In this document: positions 54,482-63,704 of the stretch, in pieces | Numbering within the stretch: the first letter of the stretch is position 1 | Layout: every line of letters begins with the position of its first letter | Assembly: GCF_903994035.1 (NCBI RefSeq) | Contig: NZ_CAJEWB010000007.1 | Coordinates: forward strand, 24,628-88,627 | From: Phocicoccus pinnipedialis | GTDB taxonomy: Bacteria; Bacillota; Bacilli; Staphylococcales; Salinicoccaceae | DNA: 64,000 nt | Direction of reading: 5' to 3' | Notes under the pieces: generated by a model | Told to the model about the DNA's origin: nothing | The model's database searches: none | What the model saw: the letters and a program-made list of their open reading frames with translations, nothing else | Program-made: the position numbers and the translations under genes

Positions 54482-55207
54482 TTATTTGACTAAAAACTTT
54501 TTAATATTTTCTTGGATTTGTCTTTCTACTTGTTCTGAAAGAGTTATTTCGTCTTCACCAAACATCATTTCTGATTCCACATCCACGTTGCTTATAAAGT
54601 AAAAGTCATTATTTGTCATGTAGTCTTGATCAGTAAGAAGGACGTTTTCTAAATTATTGTGATTATGTGCGTTAGGTTCAGATAAAATAATTGCTGTCAT
54701 GCCTTTGTTGTAAAAGTCCATATAGTACTTGAGTACTGTATTTAAGTTGTGCTGTGGCAATACCTCGTCATTATAATCTTGGATTTGTAATGCGCTAATA
54801 ATAACGACATCAGAGTTATCAAAGTAAGAAAGTGTGTCTAAGTTCGTTGTATTACCCTCAATATCAACACGTTTAAAGGTGATTGTATCTGTATTAAAAG
54901 TCTCTTCTAAGCGTTTAATAAAATCATCGCTATAGTAGCCTGGAAGTAATACTGAAACTATAAGCGGCTCGTTTAGTTCTTTTAATTCTTGATATGTCGC
55001 ATTTAGATCTTCATCACTTAATATGTAAGCGTCTTGTTTTTCTGAAGTTAGATGGGCACTTATATCTTCGCCTTTATTTAATTCAGTTTCTTCTTCAGGT
55101 ATGGGGTGCGCATCATTCGAAATCCTACTCTTATTTTCAAGCCCAAAGTTTAAAAACAGCAACCCGAGAAATATAATAGCAAGAATACCGACGATAATTT
55201 TTTTCAT
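54482..55207 (-). CDS. exported hypothetical protein, possibly SGNH-fold
   Basis: 241 residues with an N-terminal signal anchor (MKKIIVGILAIIFLGLLFLN) and an acidic linker (PEEETELNKGEDISAHL). The remaining 170 residues alternate strands and helices (IVSVLLPGYYSDDFIKRLEE, DVVIISALQIQDYNDEV, GMTAIILSEPNAHNHNN), which suggests an SGNH/GDSL-hydrolase-like fold, yet no GDSL serine motif is present, so activity is doubtful. GGAGT before the ATG. Identification is tentative. Confidence 0.6.
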   Translation of the reverse strand: MKKIIVGILAIIFLGLLFLNFGLENKSRISNDAHPIPEEETELNKGEDISAHLTSEKQDAYILSDEDLNATYQELKELNEPLIVSVLLPGYYSDDFIKRLEETFNTDTITFKRVDIEGNTTNLDTLSYFDNSDVVIISALQIQDYNDEVLPQHNLNTVLKYYMDFYNKGMTAIILSEPNAHNHNNLENVLLTDQDYMTNNDFYFISNVDVESEMMFGEDEITLSEQVERQIQENIKKFLVK

Positions 55208-55309
55208 GTAAATGACTCCTTCTCACGTGGTTTAAAAATCCTATATTTCGCCTCTATATGTTATACTTATCACATATAAATAATAACACTTTCTATTGAT
55301 TTAATCATT

Positions 55310-55819
55310 ATGAAGTATGAAGATGGAATGATAGAAATGATAAAAATGAATATAATGGAACAAATTGAAGGGATATATTTAAAAGCTACATATCCACTAC
55401 TAAACACATTGAGGAAAGTTGTTGTAGAAGTCCATCATATCGGATCTTCTGCATTTAGCGATGATTTTAATACACTTGATATTTTATTTATATGCAAAAA
55501 AAATGCAGACATCTATGATTATCAAGAAATATTGATTGCAGATGGCTATACTCCAAGTAAAGATAAATCGCCATTTTTTCGTAATGTATTGATCTTATCT
55601 AAAGAAATTGATCAAATTTTAACACAGTTTATTTTTATTAGCGAGAATGATGTGCGTGTTAAAGAAATCTTGGATTTATCCAATGTCATGAAAAAATCTA
55701 AAGTACTTCAAGATGAACTAAAGCGTTTAAAACTTGAATGTGCATCAGATTACATTGATCGAAAATTTAAATTCTATAGCGATGTCAAGGACATTATGCT
55801 GAAAGGTACTGTTATATGA
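55310..55819 (+). CDS. GrpB/UPF0157-like nucleotidyltransferase-fold protein
   Basis: 169 residues. VEVHHIGSSAFSDDFNTLDI followed by LF parallels the GrpB motif HIGSTSVPGLxxKPIIDI, so it is a GrpB-like protein, but the second Asp-containing stretch is only partly kept. Function of GrpB is unknown (predicted nucleotidyltransferase). The ATG lacks a ribosome site; Met7 and Met10 are alternatives. The stop overlaps the dgkB start (ATGA). Confidence 0.65.
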   Translation: MKYEDGMIEMIKMNIMEQIEGIYLKATYPLLNTLRKVVVEVHHIGSSAFSDDFNTLDILFICKKNADIYDYQEILIADGYTPSKDKSPFFRNVLILSKEIDQILTQFIFISENDVRVKEILDLSNVMKKSKVLQDELKRLKLECASDYIDRKFKFYSDVKDIMLKGTVI

Positions 55820-56709
55820 AAACTGCGAGAATTATTTACAATCCTACGGCTGGTAAAGAAACATTTCAAGCGGAGTTACCAGAAATTTTGTCACGTCTAG
55901 AAGATGCGGGTTACATAACAAGTGCCCATCGTACTACCGAAAAAGGAGATGCCACTGTCGCGGCTAAACAAGCTTGCAAACTTAAGTTTGATTTAGTTAT
56001 TGCTGTTGGTGGGGATGGAACAGTAAATGAAGTGATTAATGGACTATTTCAATTTGAACAAAGACCTACACTTGGAGTCATTCCTATGGGGACAGTAAAT
56101 GATTTTACCCGTGCATTAGGAATCCCGAGTAATATATTTGAAGCTTTAGATGTCATTATAAATGGTGAGAATGGAAATATCGACATCGGTCATATGAATG
56201 GAAAGTACTTTATGAATATTGCTGGGGCAGGAAAAATTACGGAGGTAAGCTATGAAGCACCAAGCCGTCTAAAAACAGTAATCGGCTCTCTTGCATATTA
56301 CGTAAAAGGAATAGAGCTAATACCACAAATTTCAGCATTTCCGATTAGAATTGAATATGATGATGAAGTATATACAGGTAAAGTGATGTTGTTTTTAATT
56401 GGTTTAACCAATTCTATCGGCGGTTTCGAAAAGCTAGTACCGGATGCTAAGCTTGATGATGGAAAGTTTTCGATTTTAATATTAGAAGAGGTTAATCTGG
56501 CTGAGTTAGCTCATGTACTCACACTCGCGATGCGTGGCGAACACTTAAAACACAGTAAAGTAAAGTTTATTAGTGCGAGTAGCGTAAATGTATCTAGTTA
56601 TGAAACGGTCCAACTGAACTTAGATGGTGAGTATGGTGGTAGGCTTCCTGCTCAATTTAAAAACTTAAAGCAAGCACTAGAAATTCGTATGAAAAAAGAG
56701 GCTGATTAA
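55816..56709 (+). CDS. dgkB: diacylglycerol kinase (lipid kinase)
   Basis: Recycles diacylglycerol to phosphatidic acid, needed for lipoteichoic-acid synthesis. Catalytic GGDGTVNEVINGLFQ motif near residue 64, ARIIYNPTAGKE at the start and PMGTVNDFTRALGIPSN. 297 residues, typical for soluble DgkB (usual about 310). Coupled to the GrpB-like gene by ATGA; the end overlaps the convergent small gene by four bases. Confidence 0.92.
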   Translation: MKTARIIYNPTAGKETFQAELPEILSRLEDAGYITSAHRTTEKGDATVAAKQACKLKFDLVIAVGGDGTVNEVINGLFQFEQRPTLGVIPMGTVNDFTRALGIPSNIFEALDVIINGENGNIDIGHMNGKYFMNIAGAGKITEVSYEAPSRLKTVIGSLAYYVKGIELIPQISAFPIRIEYDDEVYTGKVMLFLIGLTNSIGGFEKLVPDAKLDDGKFSILILEEVNLAELAHVLTLAMRGEHLKHSKVKFISASSVNVSSYETVQLNLDGEYGGRLPAQFKNLKQALEIRMKKEAD

Positions 56710-56942
56710 AAATCGGCCTCTTCTTTATGTAATGTTTCTGTATCATTATGAACTCCATCAGAAAGTGCTTCGTTGTTTTGAGATTCATTGAATTCTTCCA
56801 AGTGGGTTTGTCGCACTAATGTATAATTTAAAACCATGAACAACGCGATTCCGGAAATGATTACTGCTGGCAATCCAATTTCAAAGATAGTAATAAAACA
56901 ATAAGCAAACATAATCCAGAGTAATAATTTTGATGACTTCAT
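56706..56942 (-). CDS. small hypothetical membrane protein
   Basis: 78 residues: two membrane segments (about 5-23 and 25-42) and a long acidic tail rich in Asn, Glu and His (EEFNESQNNEALSDGVHND). ATG 56940-56942 has AAAGGTGG ahead; a longer GTG start lies inside that site. It overlaps the end of dgkB by four bases on the opposite strand. Family not recognised. Confidence 0.6.
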   Translation of the reverse strand: MKSSKLLLWIMFAYCFITIFEIGLPAVIISGIALFMVLNYTLVRQTHLEEFNESQNNEALSDGVHNDTETLHKEEADF

Positions 56943-57026
56943 TAATCGCACCACCTTTATATGTTCAATATTATTATTATAAAGAAAAAAAGAGAATTTT
57001 TAAAGTAATTAAAGGAGAGATGTCCA

Positions 57027-58364
57027 ATGAATGACATTCTAGAAGGTAAAGTTCTAAATTTAACACATGAAAGTAAAGGTGTCGTAAAGGTTGGGCATTA
57101 TCCTGTTTTTATTCAAAATAGCTTACCAGAAGAGCAAATTGAATTCAAAATTACGAATGAGAAGAAACGTTTCGCAGAAGGTGAACTCGTTCGAATTCTA
57201 AAAGAGAATGAGAATAGAGTAGTGGCACCATGCCCATATTATTCAAAGTGTGGTGGCTGTCAGACTCAGCATATGGATGATGTACTTGAACTCGAATTTA
57301 AAACAGAGAGTGTTCGAAATACGTTAAGCAGACATATCAAAGATATTAAAGTGAATAATTGTGTATCTCATAATTTGTATGACTATCGTAATAAATCTGT
57401 ATTCCACGTAAGAGAAATTGCAGGTGAGGTGCATATTGGTTTCTATAAAGAGAAGTCGAGAGACATCGTAGATGTTAAATATTGCATGATTCAGAAGCCG
57501 ATTTCTAATGAAATTGTTAACACGGTTAGAAATCTCGTAGAGACATATAAGGTTTCAGCATATAATGAGCGCACAGGACGAGGTTACTTGAGAAATGTGA
57601 TTGTCAGATCAAATAGTGACAACAGTGAAGTTCAAGTTGTATTCGTGACGAACTCAGATTCTGAACTGAACAAAATGTTTGTAGAGGATCTTGTACAGGC
57701 ACATCAAAACATTACGAGTGTGATTCAAAACATTAATACGAGACGTACGAACCTTGTTACTGGAAGTGTATCGAGATTGATTTATGGTAATGAGTGTATT
57801 GCAGATGACATGCTAGGCAAAACTTTCAAACTACGCCACCAGTCCTTTTATCAAGTGAATCACGAAGTAACACAACTTCTATATAAAGAAGCAATTGACC
57901 AGGCGAAACTCACCGAAGACGACATTGTCATTGATGCATATTGTGGAGTAGGGACGATTGGACAAATCGCAAGTCCGCATGTTAGAAAAGTCATTGGTAT
58001 CGAGGTAGTAGAGGAAGCCATTAGAGATGCCGAAGAGAATGCACTCTTAAATGAGGTCACTAACGCGGAATACCATGTGGGCAAAGCAGAAGATATTATC
58101 AAACAATTAGTTAAGAACAATGTACAACCAGATGTAGTGTTTATCGACCCACCAAGAGTAGGAACTGACAAAGCATTCTTAGATGCGGTACTTGAAGTAG
58201 GCCCAGACCGTATTGTGTATATATCATGTAACCCAGCAACACTTGGAAGAGATCTAAGCATATTAAATGAACAGTATGAAATAGAAGATGTCACGCCTTT
58301 TAATATGTTTGGAAAGACATATCATGTAGAAGTAGTATGTTCAATGAGGAAGAGAGATCTATGA
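57027..58364 (+). CDS. TrmA-family 23S rRNA (uracil-5-)-methyltransferase, copy 1
   Basis: 445 residues. N-terminal TRAM domain, then an Fe-S site with Cys69, Cys75 and Cys78 (CPYYSKCGGCQ), the AdoMet region VIDAYCGVGTIGQIAS, FIDPPRVGTD and the catalytic cysteine in YISCNPATLGRDL. Likely methylates U747 or U1939 of 23S rRNA (RlmCD/RlmD type). A paralogue lies 2 kb downstream. Overlaps the LLM gene by 4 bases (ATGA). Confidence 0.9.
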   Translation: MNDILEGKVLNLTHESKGVVKVGHYPVFIQNSLPEEQIEFKITNEKKRFAEGELVRILKENENRVVAPCPYYSKCGGCQTQHMDDVLELEFKTESVRNTLSRHIKDIKVNNCVSHNLYDYRNKSVFHVREIAGEVHIGFYKEKSRDIVDVKYCMIQKPISNEIVNTVRNLVETYKVSAYNERTGRGYLRNVIVRSNSDNSEVQVVFVTNSDSELNKMFVEDLVQAHQNITSVIQNINTRRTNLVTGSVSRLIYGNECIADDMLGKTFKLRHQSFYQVNHEVTQLLYKEAIDQAKLTEDDIVIDAYCGVGTIGQIASPHVRKVIGIEVVEEAIRDAEENALLNEVTNAEYHVGKAEDIIKQLVKNNVQPDVVFIDPPRVGTDKAFLDAVLEVGPDRIVYISCNPATLGRDLSILNEQYEIEDVTPFNMFGKTYHVEVVCSMRKRDL

Positions 58365-59311
58365 ATAGATTCAAAAATCATGCAGGGTTCACTCGAATGT
58401 TTAAAGAAGATCATTTAACAATCGGGTTATCTATTCCACTTGAGACATACGAAAGCGTTGTTCCAGTCATGGATATGGAAGAACAAATAAGGCTTGCTAA
58501 ACTTGCGGATGATTTAAATTTTGCTGCACTTATGGTACGTGATATACCCTTACATGATCCATCTTTTAGAGATGTAGGTCAAATGTATGATCCATGGGTA
58601 TATCTCGGATTTCTTGCAGCACATACAAAGAATATCGCACTCGTTACGGCAAGTGTGATTACTTCGTTTCAACATCCACTAAATCTGGCAAAATCTGCAG
58701 CATCTCTGGATAAGATTTCAGAGGGACGTCTAGTTTTTGGATTAGCGACTGGAGATCGTGATGTTGAGTTTGAAGCGTTTCAAGTGGATGAAAATAACCG
58801 GTCTGAGTATTACCGTGAAGCTTTTTATGTAATGAAAGAAATTTGGAAGAAGGAATTTCCAACAATTAAAACAGAAAGAGTGAATATGACTGGTTCAACA
58901 GATCTGTTACCAAAGCCTTCAGTAAACGATATTCCAATCTTAGTAACAAGTTTTTCTGGACAGACGCTAGAATGGATAGCAGAACATAGTGATGGATGGT
59001 TTGGATATTCACATTCTCCTGAACAACAAAAAAGATTTACAGATGAATATCGTAAACGTGCAGGTAGATTTAAGCCATATGCACAAATCTTGAATATTAA
59101 ATTATTAAATGACCCTGATGCACCTAGTGAACCAATTATGATGGGCATTAAAACAGGTCGTAATGCACTCATCGAACAACTAAACATCTTGAAAGAATCT
59201 GGTGTGAATCATGTATATTTAAGCTTAAAATTAGGGGATCGTCCAATAGACGCAATGTTGGAAGAAATAGCTGAATTCGTTCTTCCACATTTTAAAACAA
59301 TTGAAGAATAG
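58361..59311 (+). CDS. LLM class flavin-dependent oxidoreductase
   Basis: 316-residue luciferase-like monooxygenase: HLTIGLSIPLETY, LVTASVITSFQHPLNLAKS, LDKISEGRLVFGLATGD and AEHSDGWFGYSH are the F420/FMN-binding TIM-barrel signatures. Substrate unknown. ATG 58361 with AGGAAGAG ahead, overlapping the methyltransferase stop; eight upstream codons in the frame are rejected. Last gene of its unit. Confidence 0.85.
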   Translation: MNRFKNHAGFTRMFKEDHLTIGLSIPLETYESVVPVMDMEEQIRLAKLADDLNFAALMVRDIPLHDPSFRDVGQMYDPWVYLGFLAAHTKNIALVTASVITSFQHPLNLAKSAASLDKISEGRLVFGLATGDRDVEFEAFQVDENNRSEYYREAFYVMKEIWKKEFPTIKTERVNMTGSTDLLPKPSVNDIPILVTSFSGQTLEWIAEHSDGWFGYSHSPEQQKRFTDEYRKRAGRFKPYAQILNIKLLNDPDAPSEPIMMGIKTGRNALIEQLNILKESGVNHVYLSLKLGDRPIDAMLEEIAEFVLPHFKTIEE

Positions 59312-59323
59312 AGTCTTATAATA

Positions 59324-59369
59324 AACAAAGCGCTTCGATTTCAACTTGAAATCGAAGCGCTTTGTTTAT
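59324..59369. terminator. bidirectional terminator, 20-base stem
   Basis: AAACAAAGCGCTTCGATTTC (59324-59343) pairs perfectly with the inverse copy at 59348-59367, separated by a 4-base loop. A and T tracts on the two sides serve both convergent genes. Confidence 0.92.
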
Positions 59370-60307
59370 AAATTTAGTTGATCTAAACTTAAATTACCAC
59401 CTGATATTAAAAAGCAAACCGCTTCATCTTTATTAGGCTTGAATTTACCTTCAAGAATTGCACCAATGCCAATACATGATGAGACTTCTGCTAATATTTT
59501 CCCTTTTTCAAGGAGTAATTTTTGTGCTTCAATCATTTTTTCGTCTGAAACAGTAAGAACGTCTTCAACATACTTTTGAATGTATGGAAAAGTGATCTCT
59601 CCAGGTTGATTTACAACAAGTGCGTCTGCAATTGTTGGTTTCGATTCAACCTTAATACGTTTTCCTTCTTTTAAACTCTTAGATTGTCGTGGGAGGTTTG
59701 ATGGTTCTGCGCCGTATATTTTAATCTCACTATCTGATTCACTAATCGCAGTAGCGATTCCCCCAAGCATACCTCCACCGCTAGTTGGGATAAGTAGATA
59801 GTCTAGGTCAACGCCAGTGTCTAATATTTCTAAAGCTATCGTTCCTTGACCTGCCATAATCATTTCATCATCAAATGGAGAGACAATTGTCATTCCACGT
59901 CTTTCAGATAGCTCTTTTGTGATTTTGAAACGATCGTCTACATCACAAAGAACAATCTCTGCACCATTCTCTTCAATTTTATCACGCTTAAATTTAGAGC
60001 CAGTACGTGGTGTCACGACAACTGCAGGAATGCCGAGTTGTTTCGCAGCATAAGCAACGGCTTGACCATGGTTTCCACTAGAAGAACAAATGATACCTCT
60101 CTTCAGTTCTGCTTCAGATAAACTGAGAATCTTATTCATAGCACCTCTCATCTTAAATGAATTCGTAACTTGAAGATTTTCTAACTTAACAAACACGTTC
60201 GTCCCTAAAATGTCATCTAATGCATGAAGACGCAACATTGGTGTTTGAATAACGTGTTTTTTGATGCGTTCTTTTGCGTCTTGAAAATCTTTTAATGTTA
60301 GTGTCAT
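59366..60307 (-). CDS. threonine/serine dehydratase (PLP, IlvA/TdcB type)
   Basis: 313 residues, catabolic length (no ACT domain). PLP lysine in VTNSFKMRGA, SSSGNHGQAVAYAAK, the phosphate loop TSGGGMLGG and the closing FLISGGNLSLD. Deaminates threonine or serine, or racemises serine; cannot be separated by sequence. AGGGAG before the ATG. Single gene. Confidence 0.9.
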   Translation of the reverse strand: MTLTLKDFQDAKERIKKHVIQTPMLRLHALDDILGTNVFVKLENLQVTNSFKMRGAMNKILSLSEAELKRGIICSSSGNHGQAVAYAAKQLGIPAVVVTPRTGSKFKRDKIEENGAEIVLCDVDDRFKITKELSERRGMTIVSPFDDEMIMAGQGTIALEILDTGVDLDYLLIPTSGGGMLGGIATAISESDSEIKIYGAEPSNLPRQSKSLKEGKRIKVESKPTIADALVVNQPGEITFPYIQKYVEDVLTVSDEKMIEAQKLLLEKGKILAEVSSCIGIGAILEGKFKPNKDEAVCFLISGGNLSLDQLNL

Positions 60308-60440
60308 ACAGCCACTCCCTTTTTAATATATTCATTGATTATATGATACAACAATTACCTCTAGACCAAGTACAAAATATCTTGAACTTAAACTGAAATC
60401 TATATATCATTAATAGGACGTATTTGAATGGAGGAATAGT

Positions 60441-61835
60441 ATGACAGAGGTTACACGTACATACGATGTTACAATAAAAGGTCTCGACAAAAAAGGATCA
60501 GGTACTGCAACGATTCGTCGTGAAGAGATTACAGGTAGAAATAAGAATTTAAAAGTGAGCGTACCTGAGACTTTAGTAGGTGAAGAAGTTAGAGTCACTG
60601 TCCCAAATGCATTAGGTCGTAGACGTGCAAATATATTGCCAGATGAAATACTTAAACGACATCCAGAAAGAGTCGGACCAGAATGTCCACACTTCGAATT
60701 ATGTGGAGGGTGTGTATGGCAACATTGGAGTTATGAAGGTCAATTAAAAGAAAAACACAAAAATATCGTAAACTTTTTAAAAGATAAAGATTTTGACCCA
60801 AGTGTTGTGCAGCCCGTAATCGGTATGAATGAAGATCCGTGGCACTATAGAAATAAGATGGAGTTTACATTCGGTAAGAATGGAGAACTCGGTCTACATG
60901 AGCTTGGAAATTTTAGGAATGTGATTGATTTAGACACATGTTTAATTGCTGGGAAAAATATGACGGCTGCAATGCTTATCGTATCTGACTGGGCTAAAAA
61001 ACACGAATTACCAGGATATAATAAAGATACAAAAGTAGGCTTAATGAGACATTTAATGATTCGTGAATCTCAGATAACTGGAGAGATGATGGTTGCATTA
61101 TTTACGACGGATAATCCAGAGAATCATAGTAATATATTAAATGAGTTGGTTGAGAAATTAACAGAACAACTTCCGCAAATTGAAAGTATTATGTGGATGA
61201 AAAATACAGATATTGCCGATCGTACACAATCAGAAGATACGACGATATTATATGGCAGAGATTTTATCTATGATGAGATGAGTGGCTATAAATATCGCGT
61301 GTGGTTTGATACGTTCTTTCAAACAAATCCGGTTCAAGCACAGAAACTAGTTGAGCTTGCAATAGAGATGGCAGAAGCAAATAAAGAGATGAAAATGATC
61401 GATTTATTCTGTGGCGTAGGAACATTCTCATTACCATTTGCAAATCGTGTGAAAGAATTAGCAGGGATAGAGATTGTAGAATCCTCTATAGAATCAGCAA
61501 AGAGAAATGCGAGGGATAATGATATTGATAATACGTATTTCTTAGCACAAGATGCGAGACGCGGTATGGATAAGGTGCTAGAAGAATGGGGTACACCAGA
61601 CTTGGTTTTACTAGACCCACCAAGAAGCGGAGCAGGGGGCAAAGTGATGCGAAGAATCGGTAGATTGCAAACAGACAAAGTAGTGTACGTATCGTGTAAC
61701 CCAGAAACATTTGCCGAAGACATCGTATGGCTGAGAGAATTTGGATATGAATTAAAACGCGTACAACCCGTCGACTTATTTCCACATACAGTGCATGTGG
61801 AGTTGGTAGCATTGATGTCTAGGATGGAAGAATAA
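60441..61835 (+). CDS. TrmA-family 23S rRNA (uracil-5-)-methyltransferase, copy 2
   Basis: 464 residues: TRAM-like N terminus, Fe-S cysteines in ECPHFELCGGCVWQHW (about 82-91), AdoMet site MIDLFCGVGTFSLPFA, LLDPPRSGAGG and the catalytic Cys in YVSCNPETFAEDI. Same family as the 57 kb gene but clearly divergent. The pair probably methylates different uridines (U747 and U1939). GGAGG before the ATG, terminator after. Confidence 0.9.
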   Translation: MTEVTRTYDVTIKGLDKKGSGTATIRREEITGRNKNLKVSVPETLVGEEVRVTVPNALGRRRANILPDEILKRHPERVGPECPHFELCGGCVWQHWSYEGQLKEKHKNIVNFLKDKDFDPSVVQPVIGMNEDPWHYRNKMEFTFGKNGELGLHELGNFRNVIDLDTCLIAGKNMTAAMLIVSDWAKKHELPGYNKDTKVGLMRHLMIRESQITGEMMVALFTTDNPENHSNILNELVEKLTEQLPQIESIMWMKNTDIADRTQSEDTTILYGRDFIYDEMSGYKYRVWFDTFFQTNPVQAQKLVELAIEMAEANKEMKMIDLFCGVGTFSLPFANRVKELAGIEIVESSIESAKRNARDNDIDNTYFLAQDARRGMDKVLEEWGTPDLVLLDPPRSGAGGKVMRRIGRLQTDKVVYVSCNPETFAEDIVWLREFGYELKRVQPVDLFPHTVHVELVALMSRMEE

Positions 61836-61859
61836 GAAGGGTTTAAATATTGATAGAAT

Positions 61860-61911
61860 AAGGTTTTTCAGTGACTTTGGAGAATGTCCAAGTTGGAAAA
61901 CCTTTTATTTT
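61860..61911 (+). terminator. terminator after the second methyltransferase
   Basis: AAGGTTTT (61860 on) pairs with AAAACCTT (61897-61904), and an inner ACTTTGG/CCAAGT stem extends it; a T-rich tail follows. Moderately strong. Confidence 0.6.
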
Positions 61912-62028
61912 ATGAACAGAATTGAAACTGATGATAAAAATCTAAATGATCTCATTGCACAGTTTAGAAATAGTTAAAAAGTTCATACCGTAAGGCTTAC
62001 ATCAAAAGGAATTTGGGATAATTATTGA
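61912..62028 (+). pseudogene. fragment of an unidentified small gene with in-frame stop
   Basis: ATG 61912 opens a frame reading MNRIETDDKNLNDLIAQFRN then S and TAA (61975-61977); the same frame goes on as KVHTVRLTSKGIWDNY to TGA (62026-62028). The continuation is protein-like, so a nonsense mutation is likely. No ribosome site is visible, and the ATG is in the terminator tail. Family not recognised; possibly the end of a decayed accessory gene. Confidence 0.35.
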
Positions 62029-62084
62029 TATTTTTTGAACGTTTCACTTTTGAATAAAATAAAAAATGAGAGGTGCTTTCCAAA

Positions 62085-63113
62085 TTGAAAGTAAGTGAAA
62101 AAAATGGAAATAATTTAGATTGATTACTATCCATTGCAGGTATCGTTATATTTTTAGGTTTTATTTTTCCCTCTTTTGTATTGATTGGTACAGTTATTGG
62201 ATTAGCAATTATTTTACCCATTTTTATTTGTTAGCTTTCCTTAATGATTAGGAAATACAGATATTTTAAAAGTGAAGAATTTTTAAATCATAAAAAAGAA
62301 ATTGAATCGACAATAAAAGAATATAATGAGATTTCAAATTATGTTAATAGCATTCCAAACAATAATATTTTTGTTCCGACAGAAATAGCGGGAGAACATT
62401 CTCACTTAGCAAAATTTGAAAATACAAGTAACTATAATTATCAGAGAGATAAGAATGAAAAAACTTTAAAAACTGAGAATGTTCATCAAGCTTCTTTACA
62501 GGTTGTTAGAAGAGCCTCAGAAGAACCTATAAAATACATGTGTTAGTACTTTAATATCAAACCTACGGAAGAAAATCTAAAGCAATTAGAAGAGATCGGC
62601 GAAAATATTTCTAGAATGGAAAATACGATTAAGAACTTAGAATTAAGACAACAACAAATAACAGAAGATTTTAATCCACCTAAGTTTATTTTGAAATATT
62701 ACTATGATGAATTGATGGAAAAAATTGGAATGGATATTCCTGAAATTGATATTTCATACAGCCAATACATCTTTGAATATGTAAGTGCAGGAGGTCATAG
62801 TTCTCAACGTACAATTATTGATTTTAACGGAGAAACTGTTGAAGTTACTGCTGCATATATTGCGGAAAAAATAAAATATAATAAGAGTGCAAAAAGACAA
62901 AGGTCATTAATGACTAATAAGTTAAGAATGTTCATCAAAGAAAGAGATGCTTATACTTGTCAAATGTGTAGTGCATCAACGGATGACCACCCATTAATTT
63001 TATTAGAAATTGACCATATTATTCCTATTTCTAAAGGTGGGCTTTCGGAAAAAGAAAATTTACAAACGCTTTGTTGGAAATGTAATAGAAAAAAAGCGGA
63101 TAAAATCTTATAA
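62085..63113 (+). pseudogene. HNH endonuclease gene with three in-frame stop codons
   Basis: One frame runs from TTG 62085 (GAGAGGTG ahead) to TAA 63113, 343 codons, broken by TGA (62121), TAG (62232) and TAG (62544) but by no frameshift. Pieces: an N-terminal hydrophobic segment (LLSIAGIVIFLGFIFPSF), a helical middle part (ESTIKEYNEISNYVNSIP), SLQVVRRASEEPIKYMC just before the last stop, and after it YFNIKPTEENL, then the HNH nuclease domain: CQMC, LEIDHIIPISKGG and TLCWKCNRKK. I recall intact relatives with KYLCKYFNI across the last stop. It was probably a membrane-anchored HNH nuclease; the last 166 codons could still be made from ATG 62616. Confidence 0.75.
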
Positions 63114-63136
63114 CAGAAGATTTTATCCGATTTTTA
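63097..63136 (+). terminator. terminator overlapping the HNH gene end
   Basis: CGGATAAAATCTT (63097-63109) pairs perfectly with AAGATTTTATCCG (63117-63129), then a T run. The stop codon lies inside the loop. Confidence 0.88.
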
Positions 63137-63258
63137 ATTTTCAATGACTAAATTATAGTTGATGTAACAAGTTAAATGTTTGTTACATTTTTCATACTTA
63201 TTGACACATAATCTTATATTCAAAGTACAATATAAAAAAAGAGGAGTTTTCTGATTTT

Positions 63259-63321
63259 TTGAAGAAAATAACTTTAATAAAGCGTCAAAGAGCTACAAAG
63301 ATATCAGTAAATGTGTTATAA
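63259..63321 (+). CDS. possible 20-residue leader ORF
   Basis: TTG 63259 to TAA 63319-63321: LKKITLIKRQRATKISVNVL, basic. A GAGGAG (63241-63246) lies 12 bases before the TTG, the only ribosome site near; the next gene starts two bases after its stop and has none. It may serve translational coupling or be the trace of a frameshifted start. A TTGACA at 63201 with TACAAT 19 bases on is a weak promoter. Confidence 0.25.
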   Translation: MKKITLIKRQRATKISVNVL

Positions 63322-63323
63322 AA

Positions 63324-63704
63324 ATGGCACAAATTTATAGCATGAAAGCGTTAAGTGAAAAACTAGGATATTCAAGAAATAAACTTAAAAAGAAAATTGA
63401 TGAACTGGAAATAAAAGCAATCAATGAAGATACAAGAGAATATACGACAGAGCCATTACAATATAATCACGATACATACTTATTATTAGTAGAAGAATTA
63501 GATGATATTATTGAAGAAAAAACAACTAAAAGAACAAAAAGAAAACAAAAAAAAAACAAGCGTAAATGGTGGAATATCTTAAAAAACCCAATAGCTAAAG
63601 TTTATTTAGTATTGTCTTGTAGAATTAATACTATGTTTAACGGAGTAGGAGAAAATCAAAAAGAACTACTTCGTTTATTAGTTAATTTTTCAGCTTCGCT
63701 ATAG
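63324..63704 (+). CDS. HTH-like accessory protein, unknown function
   Basis: 126 residues. The first 25 (YSMKALSEKLGYSRNKLKKK) look like a MerR/plasmid-type helix-turn-helix; then an acidic helix (LLLVEELDDIIEEK), a very basic block (KRTKRKQKKNKRKWW) and a C-terminal part of mixed hydrophobicity. The Trp-Trp after the basic run resembles the DUF536-type proteins of staphylococcal plasmids, but this is a weak resemblance. Plasmid- or phage-derived origin is likely, judging by the AT-rich setting and the decayed HNH gene next to it. Confidence 0.45.
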   Translation: MAQIYSMKALSEKLGYSRNKLKKKIDELEIKAINEDTREYTTEPLQYNHDTYLLLVEELDDIIEEKTTKRTKRKQKKNKRKWWNILKNPIAKVYLVLSCRINTMFNGVGENQKELLRLLVNFSASL

